Of a stretch of DNA of 64,000 bases, positions 36,401 to 47,816 are shown in pieces. This stretch comes from Paramecium octaurelia. Taxonomy: Eukaryota; Ciliophora; Oligohymenophorea; Peniculida; Parameciidae. Positions within the stretch are counted from its first letter, which is position 1; every line of letters starts with the position of its first letter. The stretch spans positions 142,506-206,505 of the forward strand of contig CAJJDP010000008.1 in the NCBI GenBank assembly GCA_905182995.1, written 5' to 3'. A program made the position numbers and the translations under genes. The notes below the pieces were generated by a model that was given only the letters and a program-made list of their open reading frames with translations, was not told where the DNA came from and ran no database searches.

Positions 36401-39400
36401 GAACTCCAACCTTTGAAACAAATGCTTTGAATTCATCAGCTGTACCAATATATGTTTAATCAATTGACACTCCTGTGAATTGACCATTGAATCCTGGGTA
36501 TCTTCCCTCATCATTACCTCCCAAAATAAATCTGACATATTTAGTATCTTTGTGTTAAGTGGAATGAGTAGCTGTTTATGGAGCATCGTTACCATATTGA
36601 ATGAATGCAACAGCTTATTTATTGGCTCTGCTGTATGAATAATAGACATATGTCCATACTCCTTCAATGTCAGTTGGGAAATTGATATTTTAGATCATAT
36701 TTGTATTTCCATTGGCAATGTTGCATGTAGTGAAATGATAGAATCCTGCTCCTTACCATATAGCTAAGGTTCTGTCTCCCATAGCAATGTTATCATATTT
36801 TTCATTCCATGTCAATCTTGAAACAAAGTACCATGGTTAATTCTTACCATTGATTTATCTTTCTGGATAAACTGTCAAATATCTCATCCAAAATCCATAT
36901 CCATAACTTGTTAATTCTTTCTCATCTTTCAATTCTTTGTTCAATGCTGGAACCTTCTATGATTCTGAATTGTCAAGTACTTTAGGATCTGGTTTAGTTT
37001 CTGGTTGTGGTTTTGGTTAATCTTTGTGATAGGTATCAACTCCACTGCCGAATGAAAATGGATCCTTTGGTAAGTTGAAGTTCTTGTCAGGAACAAATGA
37101 TCCTTCACCAATATTGAATTTGGCTTATGCAATGTTACCATTGAAGCCAGGGTAATGTTTATCTCTTCCTGTGAAGATATAGAATTTCGATGCAAAGTAA
37201 TGTCTGGTGTCAGGGTATTCAAGAGTATCTTCTGATTATGTCCATTTGATGTAAGCTTGAGCTTTGTTTTAATCCTTTGAATATCCAAAGTATAGGAAAT
37301 GCCATTCAGTATTTCTTCCTTTGTGTTGAATGTTCTTGTATAAATTGGAATTACCACCACCATTCATATTAGTGTATGTGTATGTTGGTAAATGGATGAT
37401 ACCTCCTTCAGCTGTTCCAACCCATGCTGTTAATGTTCTATCTCCTAAGACATTGTCTGTTGAGGGAGTCTTAATTTAAACTCTGAAAATGTTATGCCAA
37501 GGCTCTTATGACATGGCGCTCCATCTGAACCAACCACTGAATGCATATTAATGAGGCAATTTCTTCTCTTCTACTTCTGTTATTACTGGTTCATCTTTTG
37601 GAGTTCTGGATGTCTCCTTATCAATCAAATTAGTAGTTGTCAAGTCAACTAATTTGATGCTTGGCTTTGGACCTTGAGTATCCAATAACTTATTAAGATT
37701 AGGCACTGAGTTAATGTAGGCTCCAACTTTGTTATTGAAATAAACATTTGTGAAAAGACCATTGAATGCTGGGTATCTCTTTTCATCTGTTCCTCCCAAA
37801 ATGAATCTAACTTATTTAGCAGCTGGATGTGTGACTTGATGAGTCACTTATTAGAAATCACTATCTCCAAACTTAATAAAGGCAACTGCATTATTCTCTT
37901 TTGTACTATATGAATAGTAGATGTAAGTCCAAACACCTTCAATATCATTTGGATAATCAACATTCTTAATCACATTTGCATTGTTACTCTTTTGATCACA
38001 GGTAGTGAAGTGATAGTACCCTTATCCTTACCAAATTGCCAAAGCTCTATCTCCCATTCTAATATTATCATATTGAACATTTGTAGTCAATCTGGATACA
38101 AAGTACCATGGTTAATTCTTTCCATTTGGTAATTATTCTGGGTACTTTGTTAAGAATCTCAACCAATATCCATAACCATATTCAACCAAATTTTATTCAC
38201 CTGCGACAGTCTATTTATCAACCTTTGGTGAATCAACACTTGAAGCACTTGCAAATACTTATTTATCAGCTTCTGGAATTGCTTCTGGTTTGGGTGGTTC
38301 AACAGGTTTATTAATTGCCTTTGAGCCATCTGAAAATCCAAATTTGTCAGCATCATCTGTGAAATCATTTCCAGTCTTGAAACTACCTTTGCCAATGTTG
38401 AAATTGACAAATCCAATTTAACCATTGAATCCTTAGAAGTTAGGATCTTTGCCTAGATAAACAAAGAATTTTGGAGCTAAATAGTGATTAATTTTATCGA
38501 ATGTCAAAGACTCAGAACTATCCTTGAATTTAACATAAGCATAAGCCTTTGAATCTTTCTTTGAATATCCATAATACAAAAAGAACCATTCTTAATGTCT
38601 GTCTTTGTGTTAAATGTTTTATACAACATTAGGATTTCCTGCTCCATTCATATTATTGTATGTGTAAGTGGTATGATGTAAAATACCACCAGCAAGAGTA
38701 CCAACCCAAACAGCTAATGTTCTGTCTCCTAAGAATCTATCAGAGAATGGTGAATTAATTGTAATTCTGAAGATGTTATGCCATACTTATTATCCTTATA
38801 ATTTATCCCATCTGAACCATCCGCTTAAAGCATATTCTTATGGTAATTTAGATTATTCATCTCCAACAGTTTCACCAATATGAGCAACAGTTGGGGCTCT
38901 TTCAATTTATCCTGCAACAATCTTTTTGTTACTAGCTGGAGTATCTACATCTGGTACAATTCCTATTCTTGGTTTCAATCCATCTAAACTATCAATGAAT
39001 GCTCCTTTTTCATGAGAATATGAGACTTTAGTGAAGATACCATTAAAGGCTGGATATCTGTTGTTATCCATGCCCCCAAGAATGAATCTAACTTATCTAG
39101 TTTCTGGGTGTGTGATTTAATGAGTAATTGATTTGACTTCATCATTTCCATACTTAATGAATCCTACTGCTTTCTTCTTTTCTGCACTGTATGAATAATA
39201 GATGTATGTCCAAACTCCTTCAATATCATTTGGATAATTGATGTTTTAAATGACGTTAACATTTCCATTTTATTTATTACAAGTTGTATAATGGTAGAAT
39301 CCTTATCCTTACCAGATAGCCAAAGCTCTGTCTCCCATTCTAATGTTGTCATATTAAACATTGGTTGTCAATCTTGCGACAAAGTACCATGGTTAGTTCT

Positions 39401-42400
39401 TTCCATTAATTAATCTAACTGGGTAAGCAGTTAAGAATCTAGCCCAAAATCCATAACCATATTCAACCAAAAGGTCATTGGATGTCAATGTTTTATCAAC
39501 ACTGGGTGCATTATTATTGAATTTGCTTCCATATTCAGTCTTATCATCGACAACTGGTTTTGTTGGATCGACTTTTGGAATCAATTGACTTCCTTTATCA
39601 AATTTGAATGCATCAGTTGGATGTTTGAAATCATTTCCCTTTCTGAATGATCCTTCTCCATGATTAAAGGCTGCGGATGCTATTCTACCATTGAATCCTG
39701 GGAATTGAACATCTTTACCAACGAAAACAAAATATTTCTTAGCAAAGTAATGATTGATGTCTTTGTATTCTAAATTGTCTTCGCTATCTCTCCATTTAAC
39801 ATATGCATAAGCAGCTTTATCATTCTTGGAATAGCCCATGTAAACAAAGAACCATTCGAAATGTCTATTTTTATGATTGATATTTTATGGTAGATTATTT
39901 GGACCAGCTCCATTCATATTCTTATATGAATATGTTGTCAAATGAATGATACCACCTGCTCCACTTCCAACCCAACCTGCTAAAGTTCTATCACCATGAC
40001 TGTTATCTGTTGATGGCTAGCTGATTTGGACTCTGAATAGGTTGTGCCATGCCTATTAGGGTGTTGGTTATTCCCATTTGAACCAACCTGAAAATGCATA
40101 TTCTTTAGGGAATGGGGCTTCAACAGTTTATGTATTTCCTGCGGTTCCTGGATTTCTTGTGATTTAACTATCAACTAATGGGGTTGTGGTCAGAGGAACT
40201 TTAGATCCTAAAGGATTTGGTTATTTATTAAGGAAAGCCTTGAATTAATCAATGGATCCAATATAAGCTCCAGGAGAAGCTGAATGAACAACTGATTAGA
40301 ATTAACCATTGAATGCAGGATATCTATTGTTGTCCTTACCTCCCAAAATGAATTTGACATAATTATTATCTGGATGAGTGACTTAATGAACAACATCAAT
40401 TGGATCTGTAGCACCATATTGAATGAATGCAACAGCCTTCTTCTCTTATTTGCTGTATGAATAGTAAACATATGTCCACAATCCTTCAATATCAGCTGGG
40501 TAATTGACATTCTTGATGACATTGACTTATCCTGGTAAATTGCATGTAGTGAAGTGATAATATCCTTGTCCTTACCAGATAGCCAAAGTTCTATCTCCCA
40601 TAGCAATATTATCATAATTAGGTCTGTTAGCCAATCTTGAAACAAAGTACCATGGTGCATTCTTTCCGTTTGGCAATTTGACTGGGAAAGCTGTTAAGAA
40701 TCTCATCCAAAATCCGTAACCATATTCAGCAAGAGGTTATTCTGATTTGAATTCCTTGGTGACTTTTGGTGTATTGTCAGAGACTGCATTTGGAATTTAG
40801 GTTTCTCCGGTTTCTTTGTCAACTTCTGGTTGTACTTTCTTTGAATCTGGTTTTTTGAGGATGTTGATTTCACCTTTCTGTAATCCGAAGATATCATCTG
40901 GATGTTTGAAATCTGGAGTCTTTCTGAATGTTCCATCTCCTAAATTAAAGTTCACATATGCCAATTTGCCATTCAATCCTGGGAAGTGCATGTCTTTACC
41001 AGCAAATGTGTAGAATTTAGGTGCATAATAATGATTGACATTGTTATACTCTAAGGTTTCAATACCTGTTGCAAATCTGACTCCAACAAATGCCTTTTAT
41101 TAATTCTTTGAATATCCAAAGTAAACAAAGAACCAATCGAAAATTCTATTCTTGTGTTGGATATTGCTGACCATATTTGGATTACCTGCTCCATTCATAT
41201 TAGTGTATGTGTATGTTGGGAAATGTAAGATTCCACCTTAAGCAGTACCAATCCAACAAGATAATGTTCTATCTCCTAAGAATCTGTCAGTGGATGGCTT
41301 CTTGATTTGTACTCTGAAGACATTGTGCCACACTTATTATTAAGTTTATTCCCATTTGAACCATCCTGAAATGGCATATTCATGTGGGAACATTTCTTGT
41401 CCACCTCCAATTTCATCATAATCTGGAATGTCATTTGGTTTTCTGGAAACAATATCAGAAACTAATTCATGATTGTAGAATTAATCCAAATCTTATTTTG
41501 GTATGATTGTTCTCTTCAATTAGTCTGAAAAGTCTTCGATTGTGTCTAGGAATACTCCTGGTCTAGCTGAGAAAGTGATTTAACTGAATAAACCATTGAA
41601 TCCAGGGTATTATTTATTATCCATACCACCCAAAATGAATTTGACTTTCTTTGCAGCTGGATGTTGAACTGAGTGTAAGATTGTTCTTGGTTCTTAATCT
41701 GCAAACTTAATAAAGGCAATAGCTTTCTTAGCTTCAGAACTGTATGAATAGTAAACATAGGTCCACAAACCTTCAATATCATTTGGATAATTGATATTTT
41801 GAATTACATTAGCTTAGTTCTTTGGTTAGTCACAAGTGGTGAAATGGTAATATCCTTATCCTTACCAGATGGCTAATAATCTGTCACCCATTTCAATGTT
41901 TTTGTAATTCATATTTGAAGTCAATCTAGAAACAAAGTACCATGGTGCATTCTTTCCATTCAATAATCTATCAGGATAAGCTGTTAAGAATCTCATCCAG
42001 AATCCATAACCATATTCAACTAATTCATTATCATCTTCTTAAGTTTCTTCAATGACTGGTTTGTTTTCTTCACTTGAACTTGGTCTAGTCAAGCCATCAG
42101 TGTCTACATCATCAACTACTTTGTATGGTTTCTTTTATTTTTCTGGATCTTCTTCAGTATCAATTTCTGGTTGAACTCCAATCAACTTCTTTTTACCACT
42201 GTCAAAACTAAATGGATCTCCTTTTCCAGAAAAGTCATTATTTGGTTTGAAAGATCCCTCTCCAACATTGAAAGCAACTAATGCAACCTTACCATTGAAT
42301 CCTGGGAATTATTTGTCCTTTCCAACAAATATGTAGAATTTTGGAACTTGGAAGTGTCTGATGTTATCATATTCTTATTTTTCAGTAGAGTCTTTCCATT

Positions 42401-44341
42401 GAATTGTAGCAACAGCTTTCTTCTAAGGTCTTGAATATCCAAAATAAACAAAGAACCATTCTGTGTGTCTGTTTTAGTGTGGGATATTCTTAATAACATT
42501 TGGATTTCCAGCACCTTCTAAATTAGTGTATGTATAAGTTGGCAAATGGATAATACCTCCATCTTGTTTACCAACCCAGGCAGACAATGTTCTATCTCCT
42601 AAGAATTTATCAGTTGATGGTTATTGGATTTGAACTCTGAAAATGTTATGCCAATCTTATTGTTATTTTGGTGCTTCCCATTTGAACCAACCACTGAAGG
42701 CATACTCATGTGGGAATTTTGGATTCTTTGTTGTTCCAACAATAGAAAGAACTTCTTTGGTATCTGGATCTCTTTATTATGGATTTGAGACCACTTTATA
42801 AGTAATTAATTCAGGCAAGAAATCCTTTGGTTGTTTCTTTTAAGCTTACAATTTACCAATAACATCATCCTCAGAATCAAGGAAAACACCTGGTTTAGTA
42901 CTGAAATAGATTTATTAGATCAAACCATTGAAACCAGGATATCTATTTTAATCTTTACCTCCAATAGTGAATCTAACCCATTTTGTTGATGGATTCAAAA
43001 CTTCATGAGTAATCTTTTTGAGATCATCATTTCCAAATTTGATAAAAGCAACAGCCTTCTTTTTGTCAACACTGTAAGAATAGTAAATATAAGTCCAAAT
43101 TCCATCAAAATCTTCAGGATAATTAACATTTTGTGCAACATTTGGTTGATTCTTTGGTTGATCACAAGTTGTGAAATGATAATATCCTTTACCTAACCAA
43201 ACAGCTAATAATCTGTCTCCCATATTGATATTTTCATCATTCTTATTTGCACTCAATCTAGAGACAAAGTACCAAGGTGCATCTTTTCCATTAGGTAAGA
43301 ATTTAGGATATGCTAAAGTAAATTTAGCCCAATATCCATAACCATATTCAGTCAATGGTACTTAACTTTCTACTTCCTTCTAATGAACAGGATCTGGGTT
43401 AGTAAAGTCAGCTGGCTTCTTTTTGTTTGAGGAATCTTCATCATCTTCTTCGTCTGTTGTACTACTTGGTTCAGAAACACTTTATTCCTATTAATCATCT
43501 CCTTCTGGAACTCTATCAGCTGGAATTGGTTTGACTGGCTAGGTTGGTTGGATAGGCTTTTTGGTTTCACCCTATCCTTATTATTAGCCATCAGGTTTTG
43601 CTGGGATGATTATTTGGTTATCATCCTCTTTTGGTTTAATTCTGACGATGGTGCCTTGGCCATCAGAACATTCTTTAGTAATTTCTCTTACTTCGTCAGC
43701 CTTAGAATTTATAATGTTGATTGTAATCTAATTATATCAAACAGAATAATTACTTATGGTCCTTTCTAGCATTGATTTCTCACTTGTTCCCTCTCTTTCA
43801 TTAATCTATTTATTAATTCTTCTATTTTATCACAACATTATTCCAAGTCTTTTTCATTCTCAGCAGTATCTAATAAACTTACAACTCCTTGTAACTCCAC
43901 AGCACTATCTTTTCTCCATCTTTAATAAGGTGTGATTTATAAATGTTCTGCACTTATTTGACTCATAATATCTGAGAACGAATTTCTGAATTGCAACAAT
44001 ACTACAATTTATAATGATTTATTACCAGGTTCTGCATCATCATAGCCATTTCCACGAAAATCTTATAATGCGACCTTTAATTACTAAAGATTATTAGAAT
44101 CTGTGTTTAGCTAGTCTTAATTCTCTAAGATTTCTGACCATGCATCAATAGAAGTGCTCACTTCTCCCAACATAGGAGTACATTCTAAAGAATTAGTCTC
44201 CAATTGATGCAATTCACTTAAACTATGCAATTTGAGATTGCTTCCCAATTAAATGAATTGTTGAGCTAAAATTAGCTATAAACTCATACCTCCTAGCGTA
44301 CAAGCTAGTAATAACACTATAAGCAGCGTTTTATTATTCAT
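21459..44341 (-). CDS. Giant secreted protein with 34 tandem LamG/ConA-like domains
   Basis: Start ATG 44339-44341 and stop TGA 21459-21461. With the single intron 43728-43753 (26 nt) removed, 22,857 nt remain, exactly 7619 codons. The N terminus MNNKTLLIVLLLACTLGG is a signal peptide. Residues about 20-195 are helical and Gln/Leu-rich, followed by a Pro/Lys/Glu linker. From about residue 320 come 17 units, each of domain A (WTYIYYSYS, GxGYYHFTTC, VRF-x-GG, FNG) and domain B (EGGI-x-HLPTYTYTNMNGGG, LYFGYSK, YPGFNGK). Both show the LamG/ConA jelly-roll signature (G-D-R-x-L-A, W-x-x-x-Y-x-x-S, F-N-G). The tail is Gly-Pro-x-Ser-Gly repeats. Cysteine is scarce, unlike ciliate surface antigens. 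No transmembrane segment or GPI-type hydrophobic end is visible. Probably extracellular or granule matrix; function unknown. Confidence 0.93.
21462..21700 (-). repeat. C-terminal GPxSG repeats of the giant protein
   Basis: Seven copies of Gly-(Pro/Ala)-(Ala/Lys)-Ser-Gly spaced about 11-12 residues apart: three GPASG, one GAKSG and three GPKSG, ending in Ala-Gln-Gln-stop. The codons are nearly uniform between copies, as expected of a minisatellite-like array of about 33-36 nt. The segment is unlike the rest of the protein and lies after the last LamG-like domain. Confidence 0.9.
21720..43360 (-). repeat. 17 tandem A/B units of about 1.27 kb
   Basis: The A-domain opening (EYGYG-x-W, plus-strand CCATAACCATATTC or variants) recurs near 43346, 42015, 40714, 39451, 38168, 36896, 35626, 34346, 33076, 31799, 30527, 29259, 27999, 26704, 25431, 24160 and 22900. 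Spacing is about 1260-1330 nt. The B-domain opening (YAFSGWFRW-like) recurs near 42700, 41370, 40090, 38825, 37535, 36265, 34990, 33715, 32440, 31165, 29905, 28635, 27360, 26070, 24780, 23535 and 22265. Units from about 31 to 42 kb look most alike. The last few (22-27 kb) are diverged: A14 reads EYGWVAWVR and A16 lacks EYGYG. The pattern suggests repeat homogenisation strongest in the middle. Confidence 0.93.
43728..43753 (-). other. Only intron of the giant gene (26 nt)
   Basis: Begins GTAATTATTC and ends ATAATTAG in the coding sense. Its removal joins QCQKGPQ to ITINIINSKADEVRE and makes the whole gene exactly divisible by three. Without it the frame leaves the repeat frame. Confidence 0.9.
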
Positions 44342-44897
44342 AAATAAAAAATAATAATGAATATTGTATTATCATATTCCTTATAATTACCAGAAAAATT
44401 CGTTTTTCCATTCTTCATCAGGAATTATAATTAATTAATATATAAATTTCTGTTAATATATTGAATCATCTTTCAAATTCCTATGCGCCATTTAAATTAG
44501 TAGTTTTGATTATTCAATCGATCTTCAAGTACCATCTATATTTCTACTCGAAGAGTGTTATTATTTATTTTAATGTTGCATAATCATTTCGTTATATAAT
44601 GCCCTAAAGTATTTAGTTATATTAATATTTCTAACTAGCTTCATTTTGTAATATCCCCCAAAATTTTATCAGAACAACCATTTTTTAATAGAATTCAACC
44701 TACAAATAAACTAAATTGCAAGGTGTTAGTAAATTTTGCTACACTTTTAATATTAAATAATATTTAAAAAACTATTGTTTGGCAAAACAACTATTTCTTA
44801 AAGTAAATAAAAAATATAAATATTCTTTTGTCCTTTCAATCTTATTCATCTCCTTACTTAAGTAACCATGTCTACACAAAGAGGGCAATTAGTTAAA
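44342..44897. other. Upstream region of the giant gene
   Basis: About 550 bp of AT-rich sequence ahead of the giant gene start. It must include its promoter, but no motif or other gene was recognised. Confidence 0.5.
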
Positions 44898-45104
44898 TCA
44901 TTAGATCTTTTACTATTCATCATCCTTCTCCAAGATTTTAATTTTGCATTCCATTTAATAAGATTGGGTTGTATTTTTTGTACTATAAAGAAATCCTTTC
45001 AACAGAACTCCACTATACATAACAGCTATAAGGGATATGATGTAATTTAATTAGGATGCTTGAAATGATGTATTTTCAATAGCAGGAAAGACTACAGAAA
45101 ACAT
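44898..45104 (-). CDS. Possible small membrane protein (uncertain)
   Basis: ATG 45102-45104 to TGA 44898-44900 gives 68 residues under the ciliate code. It has one hydrophobic stretch (YIISLIAVMYSGVLLKGFLY), which could be a membrane helix, followed by a charged end (KIKILEKDDEQQK). A competing plus-strand frame of 60-plus residues starts at 44868 (MSTQRGQLVK). Neither resembles a family I know. I prefer the minus strand because it matches neighbouring gene orientation and reads more like protein, but either may be spurious. Confidence 0.3.
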
Positions 45105-45134
45105 GTTTTATATTTTTATTTATATGTATAAATC

Positions 45135-45600
45135 TCATTGGTTTTATGTTGTTGAATCCTAAATTTTAGAAGTCATTTCAAGATAGGCTGCATTCATTTT
45201 ACTAGCCAAATCGTTTCCTGATTCAGATTAAAGAATATTTCCATTAATATCTGTGGCTGTATAGGAAATAACACCGGCATTATTTGAAAGATCCACTACT
45301 TCACCGACAATTCCTGGAACATATTCAGAATGAGTTTCTGTGAATGATGTGTGTTTTTTGGTTTTAGTCTCTACGTCTGTTGTAATTTGGGCCCAATGTT
45401 CTAACAAAAACATAGAGAATTTAATAATTACAGGCTTCTTTTGCACTCAAATGATAATCTTCATTGCCTAAATTCTAAAATTCAAAGAAAGCGCTATTAA
45501 AGGTTCTTGCTTTTTTGTTGTGAACTGCTTTGTGTGGTTTTCTTACATGTCCTGCAGTAACTGACAATAATAGGACACAGATGAGAATTGCCTTAATCAT
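45135..45600 (-). CDS. Small secreted protein of unknown function
   Basis: 144 residues after a 31-nt intron (45401-45431). MIKAILICVLLLSVTAG is a strong signal peptide. The mature part is hydrophilic, with no cysteine and no membrane segment; it contains SAKEAQHWAQITTDVETKTK and GEVVDLSNNAGVISYTATDI. The length and single-domain appearance fit a small soluble luminal or extracellular protein. No family recognised. The intron is required: unspliced, the frame hits TGA shortly after the junction. Confidence 0.75.
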
Positions 45601-45668
45601 AATTTATATTATTATTAAAAATCGTTTTTACTTCTTTTTCGTTTTAAAATTATTATTCAATAAATCTA

Positions 45669-46221
45669 TCATTCATTTTCCATTCGCTTCCATACTAATA
45701 TTAATATCCAGGTGATCAATAGGAAAATAAACATAGGCCAAAATACAATGCAACTATAATTGAGTAGCCAAATAACAGTCAATATAATCAAGCTCCATTT
45801 GCATGTCTGATAATTGATATCATTATTGAGATCGTGAAATCTTAATGATAAATGAAAACAACTAGTATTTTTGCAGGGTATTAAAATGCAGCAACCATCA
45901 ATGCATCTACAAAAAGCAGAGAGCGAAAACAAAATTAACAGAACTGTTATAATTTATCCAATGAAGTCGCAACCATCAGGCGTTTCATTAATTTTGTTTA
46001 AGAAGAGTTATCTAAATACAAATCCTAAAAAGATGAACAGCCAATATGCAAAACAGCATTCAAAGCAATCAGGCTATTTTCTTGATTATTTCACTCTTTT
46101 TTGCAAATCCTATAAATATTATTACCTCTACTCCTCATCATTATTATTTGCTCTTACTTAAATTACATATTTACGTATCATCCATTTATTGGGTCTGCTT
46201 TTCCTCTTCTCGATTATTCAT
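45669..46221 (-). CDS. Small cysteine-rich multi-pass membrane protein
   Basis: 176 residues after a 22-nt intron (46153-46174, AAG acceptor). A Gln/Glu-rich head is followed by DCFECCFAYWLFIFLGFVF (first membrane helix), IITVLLILFSLSAFC (second), a cysteine cluster CRCIDGCC ... CKNTSC, and two or three closely spaced C-terminal helices (WSLIILTVIWLL, FIFLLITWILIL). Ends KRMENE-TGA. The Cys-x-Cys pattern at the membrane faces suggests metal binding or palmitoylation (inference). No family recognised. It lies next to the RING-CH genes and shares their orientation, but it has no RING. Confidence 0.65.
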
Positions 46222-46412
46222 AAAAATAAATATTGCAAAATTGCAATGTAAAAATATTATATTTATCTATATAATGTTTAACTATATTCAAAAATTTTTG
46301 GCATATTTATCAACCTACATAAAAAGTTCATTACTATATACTTTACAATTTTCCTTAGTCTTTCAACTCCCAATTTGTTTTCTCCAGATATATTGTCTAA
46401 TAGATAGATCAC

Positions 46413-46882
46413 TCACAATTATTACCTGATTTATAAGGCGGTGAAATTCTGATTGAAATAGACGGAATGATGATCTCCTAGTCTTTCCAATCTACATCTC
46501 TATACAACTTTTAGAGATGATCGAATAATTGCTAATGGGGTTCCTTCATTTCCTTCTTTATCATCTCTTGGGCCATGGCTGCCAAATCGATAGCCAACAA
46601 ATTCTATAACGTTTACTACGCTTAGTGGAACGCATACTTTAGGATCTTAAATATCAATGGTTGATAGATCTTGTATTTATTGCTGATTAATTAAAAAAAA
46701 GTCATCTTCATTTTCTATTTAATTGCAATTTCGTTCATACTTAATATAATGATTGATTCATCACAATAATATATGAGTCCTTGAAACACATCACCATAAT
46801 TTGTTGTGACCCTGGCTTGCATACCAAATAATTATAGTTTTTAGGTGTCCGTAGTCAATAGTGTCCATTGCTATTTCGACAT
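46413..46882 (-). CDS. Hypothetical protein, possible Sm-like fold
   Basis: 147 residues after a 26-nt intron (46715-46740). The first half, QLFGMQARVTTNYGDVFQG followed by IYYCDESIIIL, has the beta-strand rhythm of an Sm-like barrel such as LSM12 (G-x-x-V/A-x-x-x-T-x-x-G-x-x-x-x-G). The second half (VNVIEFVGYRFGSHGPRDD, AIIRSSLKVVQRCRLERLGD) has no family I can name. No signal or membrane segment. The Sm-like assignment is tentative. The start is the first ATG after the upstream gene, whose TGA is about 60 bp away on the same strand. Confidence 0.6.
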
Positions 46883-46941
46883 AAATTAATAATTAATTTA
46901 ATATTATATGTTTCTAACCAAAATATCGAAGGAATCTATAC

Positions 46942-47766
46942 TCAAAGACAATGTATCTGATTCATTCTCTAAAATTTGCTAGGGACTTGCCGTTTGCTAT
47001 GTAACGCTTTATTTGAGGGTTTATAGTTCTGAAATTGCCAATTCTCAATCATCTCCACTTTATGAGCTTGGATGACACTGAAACTGAGATTGACTGCTAT
47101 CACAAGGAGTATCAAGCATATCACTACTACTATTGATATTGTAGATAATGAATCGATTCCGAATTTTGAAACAATTGAAATTGAGGCATAAATACATAGT
47201 GCTATAAACACTACTTAAATTATCCAGCAGAACTTAGTTGTCAATTTGATATTCTTAAATTAACAGATATCAAATCGATCAACAAAGTTTACTCTGTAAT
47301 CTAATTTATGTTTGCAAATTTCACAAATTAACTAAAATATATATTGAGTTACATTTTTATTGTATATCTTGTTTACACCGAATTATTCTAAAGTCCACAT
47401 TTTTAAGCATTCTTCATGTACAAATTAAGCGGAACCTTTGCATTTACATGGCGAAATGAATTGTGAAGATTCTTCATCCTAAATACAGATTCTGCAATTT
47501 TTTTCTAATTTATTGATATCATACTAAGCTCTGATTGAACTGTTTCAACTATCTCATTTGTATATATTCTACAACCAACAGTTTTCTTTCTTACCAAATC
47601 CTCTAGTCTAATTCATAAATATTACTCTAGAGTAAATAGTCTTTAATATTTTTGATCTTGATTTCTATGTTTTCAATATAATATTTTCACTAATTCCTTG
47701 ATCAGAAGTATTCAAAACCACGAAATTTGTATTTGGAGTAATTGCCTAATTTCTATCATCACTCAT
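46942..47766 (-). CDS. RING-CH (MARCH-type) membrane ubiquitin ligase, copy B
   Basis: About 256-263 residues. Introns are 47540-47572 (33 nt, needed) and a frame-neutral 21-nt intron at 47332-47352 that aligns with the second intron of the neighbouring paralogue. The RING-CH finger reads CRICIQDEESSQFISPCKCK, then HEECL ... CEICKHKL (C4HC3 order Cys-Cys ... Cys-Cys ... His-Cys ... Cys-Cys). Two membrane helices follow (VVFIALCIYASISIV and SIVVVICLILLVIAV), giving MARCH topology with the finger cytosolic. Such ligases ubiquitinate membrane proteins for endocytosis or degradation. The substrate is unknown. Start ATG 47766, only about 50 bp downstream of the stop of paralogue A. Confidence 0.88.
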
Positions 47767-47816
47767 TAACACAAAAAATTATGATTTTAAGCAAATAAAT
47801 AATTAAAATATTTTCA

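Noticed and set aside
22565-43591. Dozens of 60-150 codon plus- and minus-strand ORFs inside the giant gene under the standard code
   Set aside because: They are fragments or antisense shadows of one continuous frame once TAA/TAG are read as Gln.
21459-44341. Ciliate immobilisation (surface) antigen
   Set aside because: Those are cysteine-periodic with a GPI-type end; this protein has about one Cys per unit and no hydrophobic C terminus.
46046-46429. Plus-strand 127-codon ORF, hydrophobic
   Set aside because: Antisense to the spliced minus-strand Cys-rich membrane gene and its upstream region; hydrophobicity reflects T-rich sequence.
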